The notes under the pieces are model-generated. The model was not told the DNA's origin and did not search any database. It saw only the letters and a program-made list of their open reading frames with translations. Positions 28,238 to 36,658 of a stretch of 64,000 nt of DNA are shown here, piece after piece. The stretch comes from an uncultured Aquimarina sp. (GTDB lineage: Bacteria > Bacteroidota > Bacteroidia > Flavobacteriales > Flavobacteriaceae), in NCBI GenBank assembly GCA_947498775.1, contig CANMLL010000005.1, positions 1 to 64,000 on the forward strand. The letters are read 5' to 3'. Each line of letters opens with the position of its first letter. Position 1 is the stretch's first letter. The position numbers were made by a program, and so were the translations under genes.

Positions 28238-29377
28238 TTAATCGAGTTTTTTAAAAAAATATAATTCGTTATCGGTTAATAGCTCTGGATGGGCAATTTG
28301 GATGATATCTTTTAAAATTAAATCCGGACGCATTGGCCCCAATTCGTAATATATTAATCCTCCTTTTGCACCCGTTTTTAACGTTGAAGAATATACGGTT
28401 TTATTTTTAAACGCGTCAAAAAAAGTATACTTGTGGTTCTTTTCTTTAAGTTCTGAAAGTGATTTTGTGTTTCCTGAACCAATCCATAAATCGGCATTTT
28501 GTGCTTTCTCAAGTACACTTTCAAAACTCAAGGCCAAACTTCCTGTTTTTTGAGTATCTGCCCAAAGGTATCTGGTATTAGCATCTTTGAAAAACTGTGC
28601 TACATAACTATTTCCGCCAGGAACGTGCCATACGTCTTTAAACATATTACCCGACAACACTGTCGGGATATTGTTCACATTTTGAGCCAAAAAAACAGAC
28701 TCATTATACTCTTTTTTGATCTCTTGAAAAACTTCTTCTGCAATAGTTTCTTTTCCGAAGAAAGCAGCTACAAATTTTATCCACTCTGCTCTTCCTAAAG
28801 GGTGTTCTTCCATCCAGGAACCATTCATCACTACAGGAATCCCTGTTTTTTGAATGAGATCATATGCCTTTGTGTCTCCACTAGCGGAGAATCCTATAAT
28901 CAATTCGGGAGCAAGTTCTAGCACTACTTCGGTATTCAAATTATACTCTTTGCCAAGTTCTTTTATTGCACCGTTATTAATGCGGGTACGGGTTTTTTCT
29001 GAAGAAATATAATCGGTGTATGGGAAACCGACCAATTTTTGCTCAAGACCTAAATATTCGAGCATTGGGATATCTGTGGTCGAAGTTACTACAACCCTTT
29101 CTATAGGTACCTCTACAAATACTACTTTGTTAGATTCAAAAGGTTTTCTAGTTCCTTTTGGATGTAAAATATAGGTTAACGCGTCATTGGCGTCAGGCCA
29201 GGGTGTAGTTACTTTAATTTCTTTGTAGGTACCATGATTTTGAATGACAAGTCCTTTGGCATACTCGATATTTTGTGGTGCCAGGTACATAACCGTAAGT
29301 TGATCGCTTTCTTTGTTTTCTTTTTTACAAGAGACAAAGAAAAAAACGAAAGATAAGATTATAAAAACACTACGCAT
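28238..29377 (-). CDS. btuF: ABC transporter substrate-binding lipoprotein, BtuF-like
   Basis: The 379-residue protein carries a lipoprotein signal (LSFVFFFVSCKK, Cys near residue 17) and a periplasmic-binding fold of the helical-backbone type, with VVTSTTDIPMLEYLGLEQKLVGFP and LELAPELIIGF segments. Such proteins bind B12 or iron chelates. The operon context makes a corrinoid likely. It abuts btuC with no gap. Confidence 0.8.
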   Translation of the reverse strand: MRSVFIILSFVFFFVSCKKENKESDQLTVMYLAPQNIEYAKGLVIQNHGTYKEIKVTTPWPDANDALTYILHPKGTRKPFESNKVVFVEVPIERVVVTSTTDIPMLEYLGLEQKLVGFPYTDYISSEKTRTRINNGAIKELGKEYNLNTEVVLELAPELIIGFSASGDTKAYDLIQKTGIPVVMNGSWMEEHPLGRAEWIKFVAAFFGKETIAEEVFQEIKKEYNESVFLAQNVNNIPTVLSGNMFKDVWHVPGGNSYVAQFFKDANTRYLWADTQKTGSLALSFESVLEKAQNADLWIGSGNTKSLSELKEKNHKYTFFDAFKNKTVYSSTLKTGAKGGLIYYELGPMRPDLILKDIIQIAHPELLTDNELYFFKKLD

Positions 29378-29407
29378 AATTACTTTTATTTGTGTAAAAA
29401 TAGCAAA

Positions 29408-29974
29408 TCAAGATACATTTAAACCTGAAGTAATTTTGAACTGATCTTTTGTGGTTTTTATAGTAACCACATGTCCATATTCAAGTTTAATTTTAAACGA
29501 ATTTTTTAGATCTATATTTTGAATGTGTGAAATGATGGACCGCATCACTCCGGCATGCGAAACAATGATGCTTTTTTCAGTTGAGATATGATTTAAAGAA
29601 AAAAAGAAATCTAGTGCCCGTTCCTGAAGCATAACATAGGATTCTCCATTGGTTACTCGAACATTAACAAAATCCTGCATCCAAGGGTTCAATTCTTTAC
29701 TATTAATGGCATCCCAGGGGAGCAATTCCCAATCTCCAAAGTTTAGCTCTTTCAGTCTGTCATCAAAAGTGATTTCCTCTGAAAATGTTTTGGCAAGTAG
29801 CTTACATCTTTGTAATGGGCTCGAATAGACTTTAGCGATTTTCTGAATTGGAATTTGTTGATGTATTTGTTCAATTTCAGAATGAAAAGAATCCGTAATA
29901 CCAAGATCACTTTGGCCATAGCAAATACCTTTTTCGACGTTAGGAGTAGTATGTCTTACCAAATATATTTCCAT
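29408..29974 (-). CDS. cobC: Histidine phosphatase, probable alpha-ribazole phosphatase
   Basis: The 188-residue enzyme begins MEIYLVRHTTPNVEKGICYG with the RHT/RHG-type catalytic histidine. It continues with SSPLQRCKLLAKTF, ELNFGDWE and VSHAGVMRSI, the standard phosphoglycerate-mutase-like set. In cobalamin salvage CobC removes phosphate from alpha-ribazole-5'-phosphate or adenosylcobalamin phosphate. The assignment rests on its 19-base overlap with cobS. Confidence 0.88.
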   Translation of the reverse strand: MEIYLVRHTTPNVEKGICYGQSDLGITDSFHSEIEQIHQQIPIQKIAKVYSSPLQRCKLLAKTFSEEITFDDRLKELNFGDWELLPWDAINSKELNPWMQDFVNVRVTNGESYVMLQERALDFFFSLNHISTEKSIIVSHAGVMRSIISHIQNIDLKNSFKIKLEYGHVVTIKTTKDQFKITSGLNVS

Positions 29975-30720
29975 AAAGTGATTATCGTAAGGTAAAACAC
30001 TACTTCGCTAAGTTGTTGCACTGCTCCGGCACAATCCCCTGTTTGACCACCAATCCACTTTGTGAATTTGGTTCCTAAAAACATTTTTGACAAATACATG
30101 GGGATCAATGTAAGGAATATCCATGGGTTTTTGAACAAAAATAGTGGAGCAATCCCAAAAATACCGCTAACGATTAACATAAACAAGCTCATGCTTTTTG
30201 CTGCAGGTTTGGCTTTGCTATCTTCGGTATCCCGCACGTATGGATGTGTAAAGATTAATGTAGTTGCGATAAACCTGCTGAGGCTGTGTCCCGAAATTAG
30301 AACCAATGGAATATAGAAAACTTCAATCTCTCTTAGGCTAGCAAATTTTATTGCTAAAATCAAAAGTAATCCAGCCGTTCCATAGGTGCCAAGTCTGGAA
30401 TCCTTCATGATGTGAAGAATCTTATCCTTGGTCCATCCACCACCAAAACCATCACATACATCTGCAAAACCATCTTCGTGAAAGGCGCCGGTAGTATAGA
30501 TCGTGGCAAAAATTGAAAGTAATAACGAGATTTCAACAGAAAAAAGAAAGGATGCACCATAAAAAACGGCTGCTCCAATACCTCCAACAATACTTCCTAT
30601 CAAAGGAAAATATTTGGAACTTAATCGTAGATATTCGGGGTCATGATTTACCCATTTCGGGCAAGGAATACGAGTAAAAAACATGAGTGCAGTAAAGAAG
30701 ATATAGATTTCTTTTTTCAT
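29956..30720 (-). CDS. cobS: Adenosylcobinamide-GDP ribazoletransferase
   Basis: CobS joins adenosylcobinamide-GDP to alpha-ribazole in the last step of the nucleotide-loop assembly. The 254-residue, multi-helix membrane protein shows FFTRIPCPKW near the start, the acidic GAFHEDGFADVCDGFGGG motif, and KDSRLGTYG. QTGDCAGAVQQLSE is near the end. All are family hallmarks. It overlaps cobC by 19 bases. Upstream, about 295 bases with repeats separate it from cobT. Confidence 0.95.
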   Translation of the reverse strand: MKKEIYIFFTALMFFTRIPCPKWVNHDPEYLRLSSKYFPLIGSIVGGIGAAVFYGASFLFSVEISLLLSIFATIYTTGAFHEDGFADVCDGFGGGWTKDKILHIMKDSRLGTYGTAGLLLILAIKFASLREIEVFYIPLVLISGHSLSRFIATTLIFTHPYVRDTEDSKAKPAAKSMSLFMLIVSGIFGIAPLFLFKNPWIFLTLIPMYLSKMFLGTKFTKWIGGQTGDCAGAVQQLSEVVFYLTIITLWKYIW

Positions 30721-30811
30721 TTATTTTAAATTTAATTGTAACATCCCTCTAAATCCCTTCAAACGTTTGTGTCTCATCGAAAGACAGTTTTTAGTTTTTT
30801 TACTATACCAC

Positions 30812-30879
30812 TGTCGCACTGAGGGGAGTCGAGGTGCAAATCGACATAAAAGCCTCCAGACTCCGCTTGAGATGACAGA
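30812..30879. repeat. REP-like imperfect inverted repeat
   Basis: CTGTCGCACTGAGGGGAGTC (30812-30831) and the reverse complement of the bases up to 30879 (CTGTCATCTCAAGCGGAGTC) match at both ends around a GGAGTC core. This kind of intergenic foldback sequence is common in Bacteroidota chromosomes. It sits between cobT and cobS and can form an RNA hairpin within the operon. Confidence 0.6.
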
Positions 30880-30936
30880 AAATCAAGACCCTTTCACCTC
30901 CTAAGACATAGCACTTCAAACAGGAAATACTATTTT

Positions 30937-31027
30937 CACTACCCACTACCCACTACCCACTACCCACTACTCACTACCCACTACTCACTACCCACTACCC
31001 ACTACTCACTACCCACTACTCACTACT
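30937..31027. repeat. Thirteen-copy 7-bp tandem repeat running into the cobT stop codon
   Basis: Thirteen head-to-tail heptamers are present, eight CACTACC and five CACTACT. The array covers the last three sense codons and the TAG stop of cobT (31016-31018) on the minus strand. The unit is not a multiple of three, so gain or loss of copies could change the end of CobT. It is a candidate variable-number locus. Confidence 0.95.
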
Positions 31028-32053
31028 TGTGACTCCAGCACTTTCAAAACTGGCCATATTATTTAAAAAACTTACTGCAGATGCTATTATTGGATAAGCC
31101 ACGGCGACCCCTGTTCCTTCTCCTAATCTCATTCCAAGATTGATTAGTGGTTCTTTTTTCAAAAAGTTAAGCATTTTTTGATGTCCTTGCTCTCCCGATG
31201 TATGGGCAAATATACAATAATCAAGGACTTCGGGGTGTGTATCATGAGCAGCCAACAATGCTGCAGTCACAATAAAACCATCGATGATAATGGTCATTTT
31301 TAACGCTGCAGCTTTTAAAATGGCACCTGTGATCATAGCAATTTCAAAACCACCATAATACATGAGTAGGTCTGTATCTGTCGATGGAGTATATTTATCA
31401 TACGCTTCAGACAAGATTTTTTGTTTCAATTTAATGGCTTTGGAGTCCAATCCCGTGCCTGCACCAACGCATTCGGCAATAGGAGTTCTGGTATAATAAG
31501 ACATTAATAAGGATGCAGAAGAAGTATTGCCTATTCCCATTTCACCAAAACCAATAATGTTACAACCTTCATTATACGTTTCAATTACTATATCGGCACC
31601 CTTTTTAATAGCTGCACTGCATTGTTCAACATTCATTGCTGGCGCTAATTGATAATTTTTGGTACCAAAAGCTATTTTAGCATTGATCAATCCTGGTATT
31701 TCCCCAAATTCATGATTCACTCCAGCATCTATGATCTTTAGGTCAATATTATTTTGCTCGCAAAACACATTAATTGCGGCACCTCCATTTAAAAAGTTAT
31801 AGACCATTTGTGCAGTAACTTCTTGTGGATACGGGTTGACCTCGCCTTGTTTGGCGATCCCATGATCTCCGGCAAAAACAAGTATGGTTGGGTTTGTAAG
31901 TGTAGGGTGTTCTGTATTTTGAATCTTACCTATTTGTAGTGCAATTTGTTCAAGTATTCCCAGAGCTCCAATAGGTTTGGTTTTTGTATTAATTTTGTGT
32001 CGAAGGGTTTCTTCTATATTGTTATTTGAAATATATGCTATATCAAAATTCAT
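31016..32053 (-). CDS. cobT: Nicotinate-nucleotide-dimethylbenzimidazole phosphoribosyltransferase
   Basis: CobT makes alpha-ribazole-5'-phosphate from the lower-ligand base and nicotinate mononucleotide. The 345-residue protein has KTKPIGALGILEQIALQIGK at the N-terminus, VFAGDHGIAKQGEVNPYPQEVTAQM-type sequence, and GFGEMGIGNTSSASLL. AHTSGEQGHQKML is present as well. The last residues (SSE) are encoded by the heptamer repeat that also contains the stop codon. It lies 10 bases after cobU. Confidence 0.95.
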   Translation of the reverse strand: MNFDIAYISNNNIEETLRHKINTKTKPIGALGILEQIALQIGKIQNTEHPTLTNPTILVFAGDHGIAKQGEVNPYPQEVTAQMVYNFLNGGAAINVFCEQNNIDLKIIDAGVNHEFGEIPGLINAKIAFGTKNYQLAPAMNVEQCSAAIKKGADIVIETYNEGCNIIGFGEMGIGNTSSASLLMSYYTRTPIAECVGAGTGLDSKAIKLKQKILSEAYDKYTPSTDTDLLMYYGGFEIAMITGAILKAAALKMTIIIDGFIVTAALLAAHDTHPEVLDYCIFAHTSGEQGHQKMLNFLKKEPLINLGMRLGEGTGVAVAYPIIASAVSFLNNMASFESAGVTSSE

Positions 32054-32063
32054 CTATTCTTTT

Positions 32064-32570
32064 TTAGTTTTTTATTTCTACCGGTATACCCGAAACCATT
32101 AATATGGCTTTATGGGAATGTTTGGCAATATATTGATTCATCCAGCCTTGTAGTTCTGTGAATTTTCTTCCAATTTCGGTTGCAGCATGAACTCCCATAC
32201 CTATTTCATTAGAAATAATAATTAAGGTAGCTTCTCTCTGAAGAAGTTTATTAAATTCTTCTTTTGCCAGGGATAATGATTTCTCTATATCATTTTTGGT
32301 GTCAACAAAGTAATTTGTAAGCCATAGTGTTACACAATCTATTACAACAACAGTATCTTTTTTAATTACTTCAGAAATTTCTTTTTCTTCTTCTATGGCC
32401 GTCCATCGTTGATCACGATCGGCAATATGACGATTAATTCTTTTGCGATGATCATCATCCCAAATACGCGATGTAGCCAGATAATAAGGGGTTTCTGAAA
32501 GTTGCAACGCGAGATTTTGTGCATACCTACTTTTACCAGAACGCTCACCTCCTGTAATATAGTACAACAT
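32064..32570 (-). CDS. cobU: Adenosylcobinamide kinase / cobinamide-phosphate guanylyltransferase
   Basis: CobU phosphorylates adenosylcobinamide and then adds GMP. I start at the ATG at 32570, so that MLYYITGGERSGKSRYAQ puts the P-loop at the N-terminus as in the family; the protein has 168 residues. The HRKRINRHIADRDQRW stretch holds the conserved histidine region. Cobalamin salvage genes follow in the order cobT, cobS, cobC, btuF, btuC, with no ring-synthesis genes, so the cell appears to salvage cobinamide or cobalamin. Confidence 0.94.
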   Translation of the reverse strand: MLYYITGGERSGKSRYAQNLALQLSETPYYLATSRIWDDDHRKRINRHIADRDQRWTAIEEEKEISEVIKKDTVVVIDCVTLWLTNYFVDTKNDIEKSLSLAKEEFNKLLQREATLIIISNEIGMGVHAATEIGRKFTELQGWMNQYIAKHSHKAILMVSGIPVEIKN

Positions 32571-32594
32571 GATATAGTTGGTTTTTAAAGAAGG

Positions 32595-32602
32595 CAAAGT
32601 TA
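32595..32602 (-). promoter_or_regulatory. Putative -7 box for the cobU operon
   Basis: The minus strand reads TAACTTTG, an exact TAnnTTTG match, 24 bases before the cobU start codon. No -33 TTG was seen at the normal spacing. The leader would be too short for a riboswitch, unlike the divergent btuB leader. Confidence 0.4.
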
Positions 32603-32699
32603 ACCTAATACATTATTTATTTGTTAAAGTAATATCAAATTCATCAAAATATAATACATTCGTCCAGAATTTTGGTTCTGACATTCTATATCAAAGAGT

Positions 32700-32925
32700 C
32701 GAAGATTAAAAGGGAATCAGGTATACCAATTCTGAATTCGTAATTCTGAATTAAGAATTGATTAATCCTGGGCTGTTCCCGCAACTGTAAGCTTTGCCGA
32801 ATCGGCGCTGATATATTTTAAATATCAGTACGTAGTAGGCGCTTGTTGTTACTACTTTTTACCACTGCACGATCAACGGGCGGGAAGGTAAACAACAAGA
32901 CGCGAGCCAGGAGACCTGCCTTAAT
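32700..32925 (+). promoter_or_regulatory. Cobalamin (B12) riboswitch
   Basis: The leader of the receptor gene contains the conserved cobalamin-aptamer segments in order: AAAAGGGAATCAGGT (near 32708-32722), the B12 box region GGGCTGTTCCCGCAACTGTAAG (about 32770-32790, in part), CCACTGCACG near 32861, GGGCGGGAAGG, and the closing GCCAGGAGACCTGCC (32906-32920). The variable part between the first two segments holds a short direct repeat of AATTCTGAATT. It lies about 90 bases before the receptor start and presumably represses it when adenosylcobalamin is plentiful. Confidence 0.95.
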
Positions 32926-33015
32926 TCAATAAAGTCAAACTTTCGGGATAAAGGTTTGGGTATGGGTAAACTACATACTTTTTTCCGGTAATTCTAAACA
33001 CTTAAGTAGTTAAAA

Positions 33016-34881
33016 ATGAACAAAAAAATGTTTTTTAGGGCAACATTTTTGTTGCTGGGATCTTCTATAGTTTATGGACAAGAAACTCAGGAGGAAGAGA
33101 AGATAAACGAATTAGAGGAAGTGGTGATTTCTGATTCTAAATTTGAGCTAAAACGTGAAAATTCGGGTAAAACAGTGATTACAATATCCAGAGATGAAAT
33201 TGATAAAAAGCAAGGGCAGACTGTTGCTGAATTGATTAACACAAAATCTGGTATTGAAATCAATGGAAGTAGAAGTAATGCCGGGCAGAATTTGAATACA
33301 TTTGCAAGAGGAGGGAATAATAGACAGATATTGGTATTAATTGATGGCGTACAGATTTCCGACCCATCAAATGTTAATGCTGAATTTGACCTGCGTTCAT
33401 TATCGTTAAGTCAAATCGAATCTATAGAGATTATCAAAGGAGCTGCAAGTACCTTGTATGGTAATGCTGCGGCTGCGGCTGTTATTAGTATTACTACAAA
33501 AAAGGCATCCTTTGATACTATTAGTGCTACCTTTCAATCTAGTGTAGGAACGAATCAAACGCAGGAAGATCAGGATTATGATATTGCTGATTTTTCAAAT
33601 AATGTTTCTATTAATGGGACATTACAGAAGTTTACCTATGTTGCTGGATTTAGTAATCAATATACAGACGGATTATCTGCTGCTATCGATGGCGAAGAAA
33701 GAGATCCATTTTCCAGAATTAATACAAATCTTAAGATAGGTTATGATATTACCGACGATTTTAATGTTACCCTATATGGGGCTCAGGATAAATTTAGGCT
33801 AGATTTTGATAGCCCCCCATTAGATGCACCTAATGTTTCTGATAATGAGCAATATCGATTAGGTTTGAACACGTTATATAAATATAAATCAGGAAGTTTT
33901 GCGATCAATTCTTTATATAATAATGTAGAACGTATTTTTGATTTTAGTGGTTTTGAATCTGTGTTTGAGTCTGAAAGTTTATCAGTGGATGCTTTTAATA
34001 AGTATAACTTTAATGATACATTTTATACTGTTGCCGGAGTGAATTATATCTATAATGAAGTGGTAACCGATGAAGCGGATATCTCAACGATAGATCCTTA
34101 TGTAAATGTGGTGTATATTTCCGATTTTGGATTTAACATGAATGTAGGGGGAAGACTTAATATACATAGTGAGTATGGTACTAATGTTGTTTATAGTGCA
34201 AATCCCTCATATACTTTGAAATATGAAGAGGGCTATGCAAAAATCTTCGGGTCTTACGCTACTTCTTTTATTGCTCCTAATATTCCTCAGTTATTTGGTG
34301 TTTTTGGAGGAAATGAAGATCTAGAACCAGAAACGAATACTACCATAGAAGGTGGGGTAGAAGTAAGGCTTAATGATCAATTGCGAATTAGTGGGCTTTA
34401 CTTTAACCGAAACGAAGAAGATTTTATCATTTATGTGGATGAAGATGGAAATTTTAATACACTTGATGATGCTTCTTATCTTAATAATTCAGAAGACAGA
34501 ACGGTTCACGGTGCTGAAGTAGCACTAGAGTTTGTTCCTACAAAAGAAATAACACTGACATCGAATTACACATTTGTAGAAAGTACAGATGTACCCTTGA
34601 TCCGTATTCCAAAGCATAAAGTAAACGCTTCTTTATTATATAATTTTTCAGATAGGTCTTCAGTGAGTATTGCTTATCAATACAATTCTGATCGTATCGA
34701 TTTTGGACAGTCGCTAGAGGCGTTTTCACTTGTAGACCTCAATTTTACTTTTGAAGTATTAAAAAATCGCATGTCATTATTTGGTGGTGTACAAAATATA
34801 TTCAATGAAGAATATCTCGAAATTTTGAGTTTTGCTACCCGGGGAAGAAATGCTAGAGTGGGGTTTACTTTGAGGTTTTAA
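33016..34881 (+). CDS. btuB: TonB-dependent receptor, BtuB-like, for cobalamin
   Basis: This 621-residue outer-membrane receptor has a signal peptide (about 1-21), a TonB-box-like segment (LEEVVISDS), and a plug domain (about 50-155, with ARGGNNRQILVLIDGVQISDP and GAASTLYGNAAAAAVI). A 22-strand-type barrel ends FTLRF. The cobalamin riboswitch upstream and the divergent cobalamin salvage operon identify its cargo as B12 or related corrinoids. Length is normal for BtuB. Confidence 0.92.
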   Translation: MNKKMFFRATFLLLGSSIVYGQETQEEEKINELEEVVISDSKFELKRENSGKTVITISRDEIDKKQGQTVAELINTKSGIEINGSRSNAGQNLNTFARGGNNRQILVLIDGVQISDPSNVNAEFDLRSLSLSQIESIEIIKGAASTLYGNAAAAAVISITTKKASFDTISATFQSSVGTNQTQEDQDYDIADFSNNVSINGTLQKFTYVAGFSNQYTDGLSAAIDGEERDPFSRINTNLKIGYDITDDFNVTLYGAQDKFRLDFDSPPLDAPNVSDNEQYRLGLNTLYKYKSGSFAINSLYNNVERIFDFSGFESVFESESLSVDAFNKYNFNDTFYTVAGVNYIYNEVVTDEADISTIDPYVNVVYISDFGFNMNVGGRLNIHSEYGTNVVYSANPSYTLKYEEGYAKIFGSYATSFIAPNIPQLFGVFGGNEDLEPETNTTIEGGVEVRLNDQLRISGLYFNRNEEDFIIYVDEDGNFNTLDDASYLNNSEDRTVHGAEVALEFVPTKEITLTSNYTFVESTDVPLIRIPKHKVNASLLYNFSDRSSVSIAYQYNSDRIDFGQSLEAFSLVDLNFTFEVLKNRMSLFGGVQNIFNEEYLEILSFATRGRNARVGFTLRF

Positions 34882-34907
34882 TATTTTATCATTTTATTAT
34901 AAAACAA

Positions 34908-34945
34908 AAACACCTGAATTCTCATCAATTCAGGTGTTTTGTTTA
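34908..34945 (+). terminator. Terminator after btuB
   Basis: ACACCTGAATT pairs with AATTCAGGTGT around CTCATC, followed by TTTGTTT. It is 29 bases after the btuB stop codon, with A-runs on the other side, so it could also work in reverse. Confidence 0.9.
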
Positions 34946-34970
34946 TATCACTAAACAGGTAATTGACCAA

Positions 34971-35006
34971 CAAAAAAACTCTCCCAATCAAAAAACTGGG
35001 AGTTTT
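34971..35006 (-). terminator. Terminator after the frameshifted S41 gene
   Basis: On the minus strand AACTCCCA pairs with TGGGAGAGTT with one bulged base, followed by TTTTTTTG. It is 28 bases after the last stop codon of the S41 pseudogene. Confidence 0.75.
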
Positions 35007-35033
35007 TTACAATTTTTTTGCATGAAAAATCTC

Positions 35034-36547
35034 TTATCGTATTGGTAACTTGGGTATTTGATCTAAATACATTTTTTGGTAAGATCGCATATTCATCTTA
35101 CTTTCTCCTACGATATCAAATTCTATAAATGATTTTTTACTTCTTACCGCCGGTACTGTAGAATTAACTATATATTCTAGAGCAGCATTTAAAAATGGCT
35201 CGCTAGTTTCTCCAAGAACCCCTAAGTTTTCAAAATCTTCTATAAATAAAACAAGAGGAGTCAACCCGTTTATAAAATCAGTATTGTCATTTATATTGGA
35301 TATTTTGCTTGTCAATGGTTGTAAGGCATAGGTATGATTTTCAGTAGCCCCATCTCTTCGAAAATTACTTGAATCTAAAGTGTTCTGGAAGCTTGAAATT
35401 TACCTCTTGTTGGCGAACCGATATGGATAACATCAATAAAAGAAGAAAGTCCGTTAATTATAATCTCACTTGCAGAGGCAGTGCTTCCTGTTCCAAGCAC
35501 ATAAAGCTTTTTAAGTCCCAAAGAACTAATAGGTTCTTCAATAGGTTCTTCAGTGTTATTGTCAAAATCAATGATTACATTATCCAAAAACCTTGTGTTG
35601 AAAAATGAATCTGCATTAGATTGATTACTAATTATCGACGTGATATCTGGATTATAGACATTTTTTGTAAAAACCTGTCCTGTTTTGTCTCCAGTGATCA
35701 TGCTGGCTAAAGCTGTAGCTGTATATACAGAACCCCCACCGTTATATCGCAAATCCAAAATTAAATCATCGATATTGTCATTCTTGAAAGCAGCAAAGGC
35801 ATCGTTGAGTTGCTTATTAAATCCGAAAGTAAAGCCATTATAGAGTAAATAGCCAACTGTTTTACCCTTGTATTCAATAGTTTTGGAGATGAATATAGGG
35901 TTTTCGGTATATTCTAACTTGTTAAGCGTAAGTGTTTTTGCTGGAATCAGTACGTTATTCTCTACGGTGTTAAAACCTATTTCATAACTGTCTGTGCCAA
36001 ACAATAACTCTCTTCGATTCGAAACGGTCAATTGGATACCGTTTATCGTTGTGAATATATCACCTCGGGTCACACCTTTGGCTTCGGCATCAGTTCCTGG
36101 TAGGATATAAGTAACATAACCAAACAAATCATCAGTGCCAGATATTCTTCCGAGTAGAAATCCCATACCATTACTCTCGGAAATCCCATTAAATTCTTGT
36201 TCTAAAGCAATATAATCATCTACTATAAAACTGAATTGATCTTCTAACTGACCTTGAAGTGTTTTTTGGCTTCTTAATGCCTGAAATAAATCTTCTGGAG
36301 AATCATAAGAACTCAAAAACCTCCTATATTCATTTGTATCATTTACTTTATTATCCTGAAGATCAGGAACATCTGGTTTGTATAAATACCAAAGATTCAT
36401 GCCTGCCCATACAAAATTATCAATTGCCTCATCGGGATTATTTATATTTCCTTGTTCATTTCCCGACATATCATCATCACTCGAACATGCAAGAATAAAA
36501 AGAAATGAAAATAACAGGATTCCTAACTTTAATGCTTTCTTTTTCAT
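35034..36547 (-). pseudogene. S41-family peptidase lipoprotein, frameshifted
   Basis: The gene starts at 36547 (lipoprotein signal FSFLFILACSS), runs through PDZ-like and S41 catalytic regions (GTGSTASASEIIINGL, serine nucleophile), and stops early after GKFQASRTL at about 35375. The rest of the protein continues in the -1 frame, starting LDSSNFRRDG and ending at 35034. It lines up with the intact paralogue at 36659-38065 (FQASRTIYDTDNYSRRG). One missing base in the ACACTTTAG stretch explains the break. The catalytic serine lies before the break, but about 110 C-terminal residues would be lost. A sequencing error cannot be excluded. Confidence 0.85.
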
Positions 36548-36658
36548 TGAATTTGTTAAATTTTTGCTAAAAATACGTCTTTTTTTTCGCAACTAACAAA
36601 AGTTAGTAGCAGACACTATCCAGTATGTTATACTATTTAGTCCCAGATTTAGGAATGT

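Noticed and set aside
30937..31027. CRISPR-like or iteron-like origin array
   Set aside because: Heptamers are contiguous without spacers, there is no replication initiator gene, and the array overlaps the cobT end. It is a microsatellite-like repeat.
35034..35315. A separate 93-residue gene
   Set aside because: Its sequence is the C-terminal part of the S41 protease in a shifted frame and aligns with the intact paralogue, so it is part of a pseudogene.
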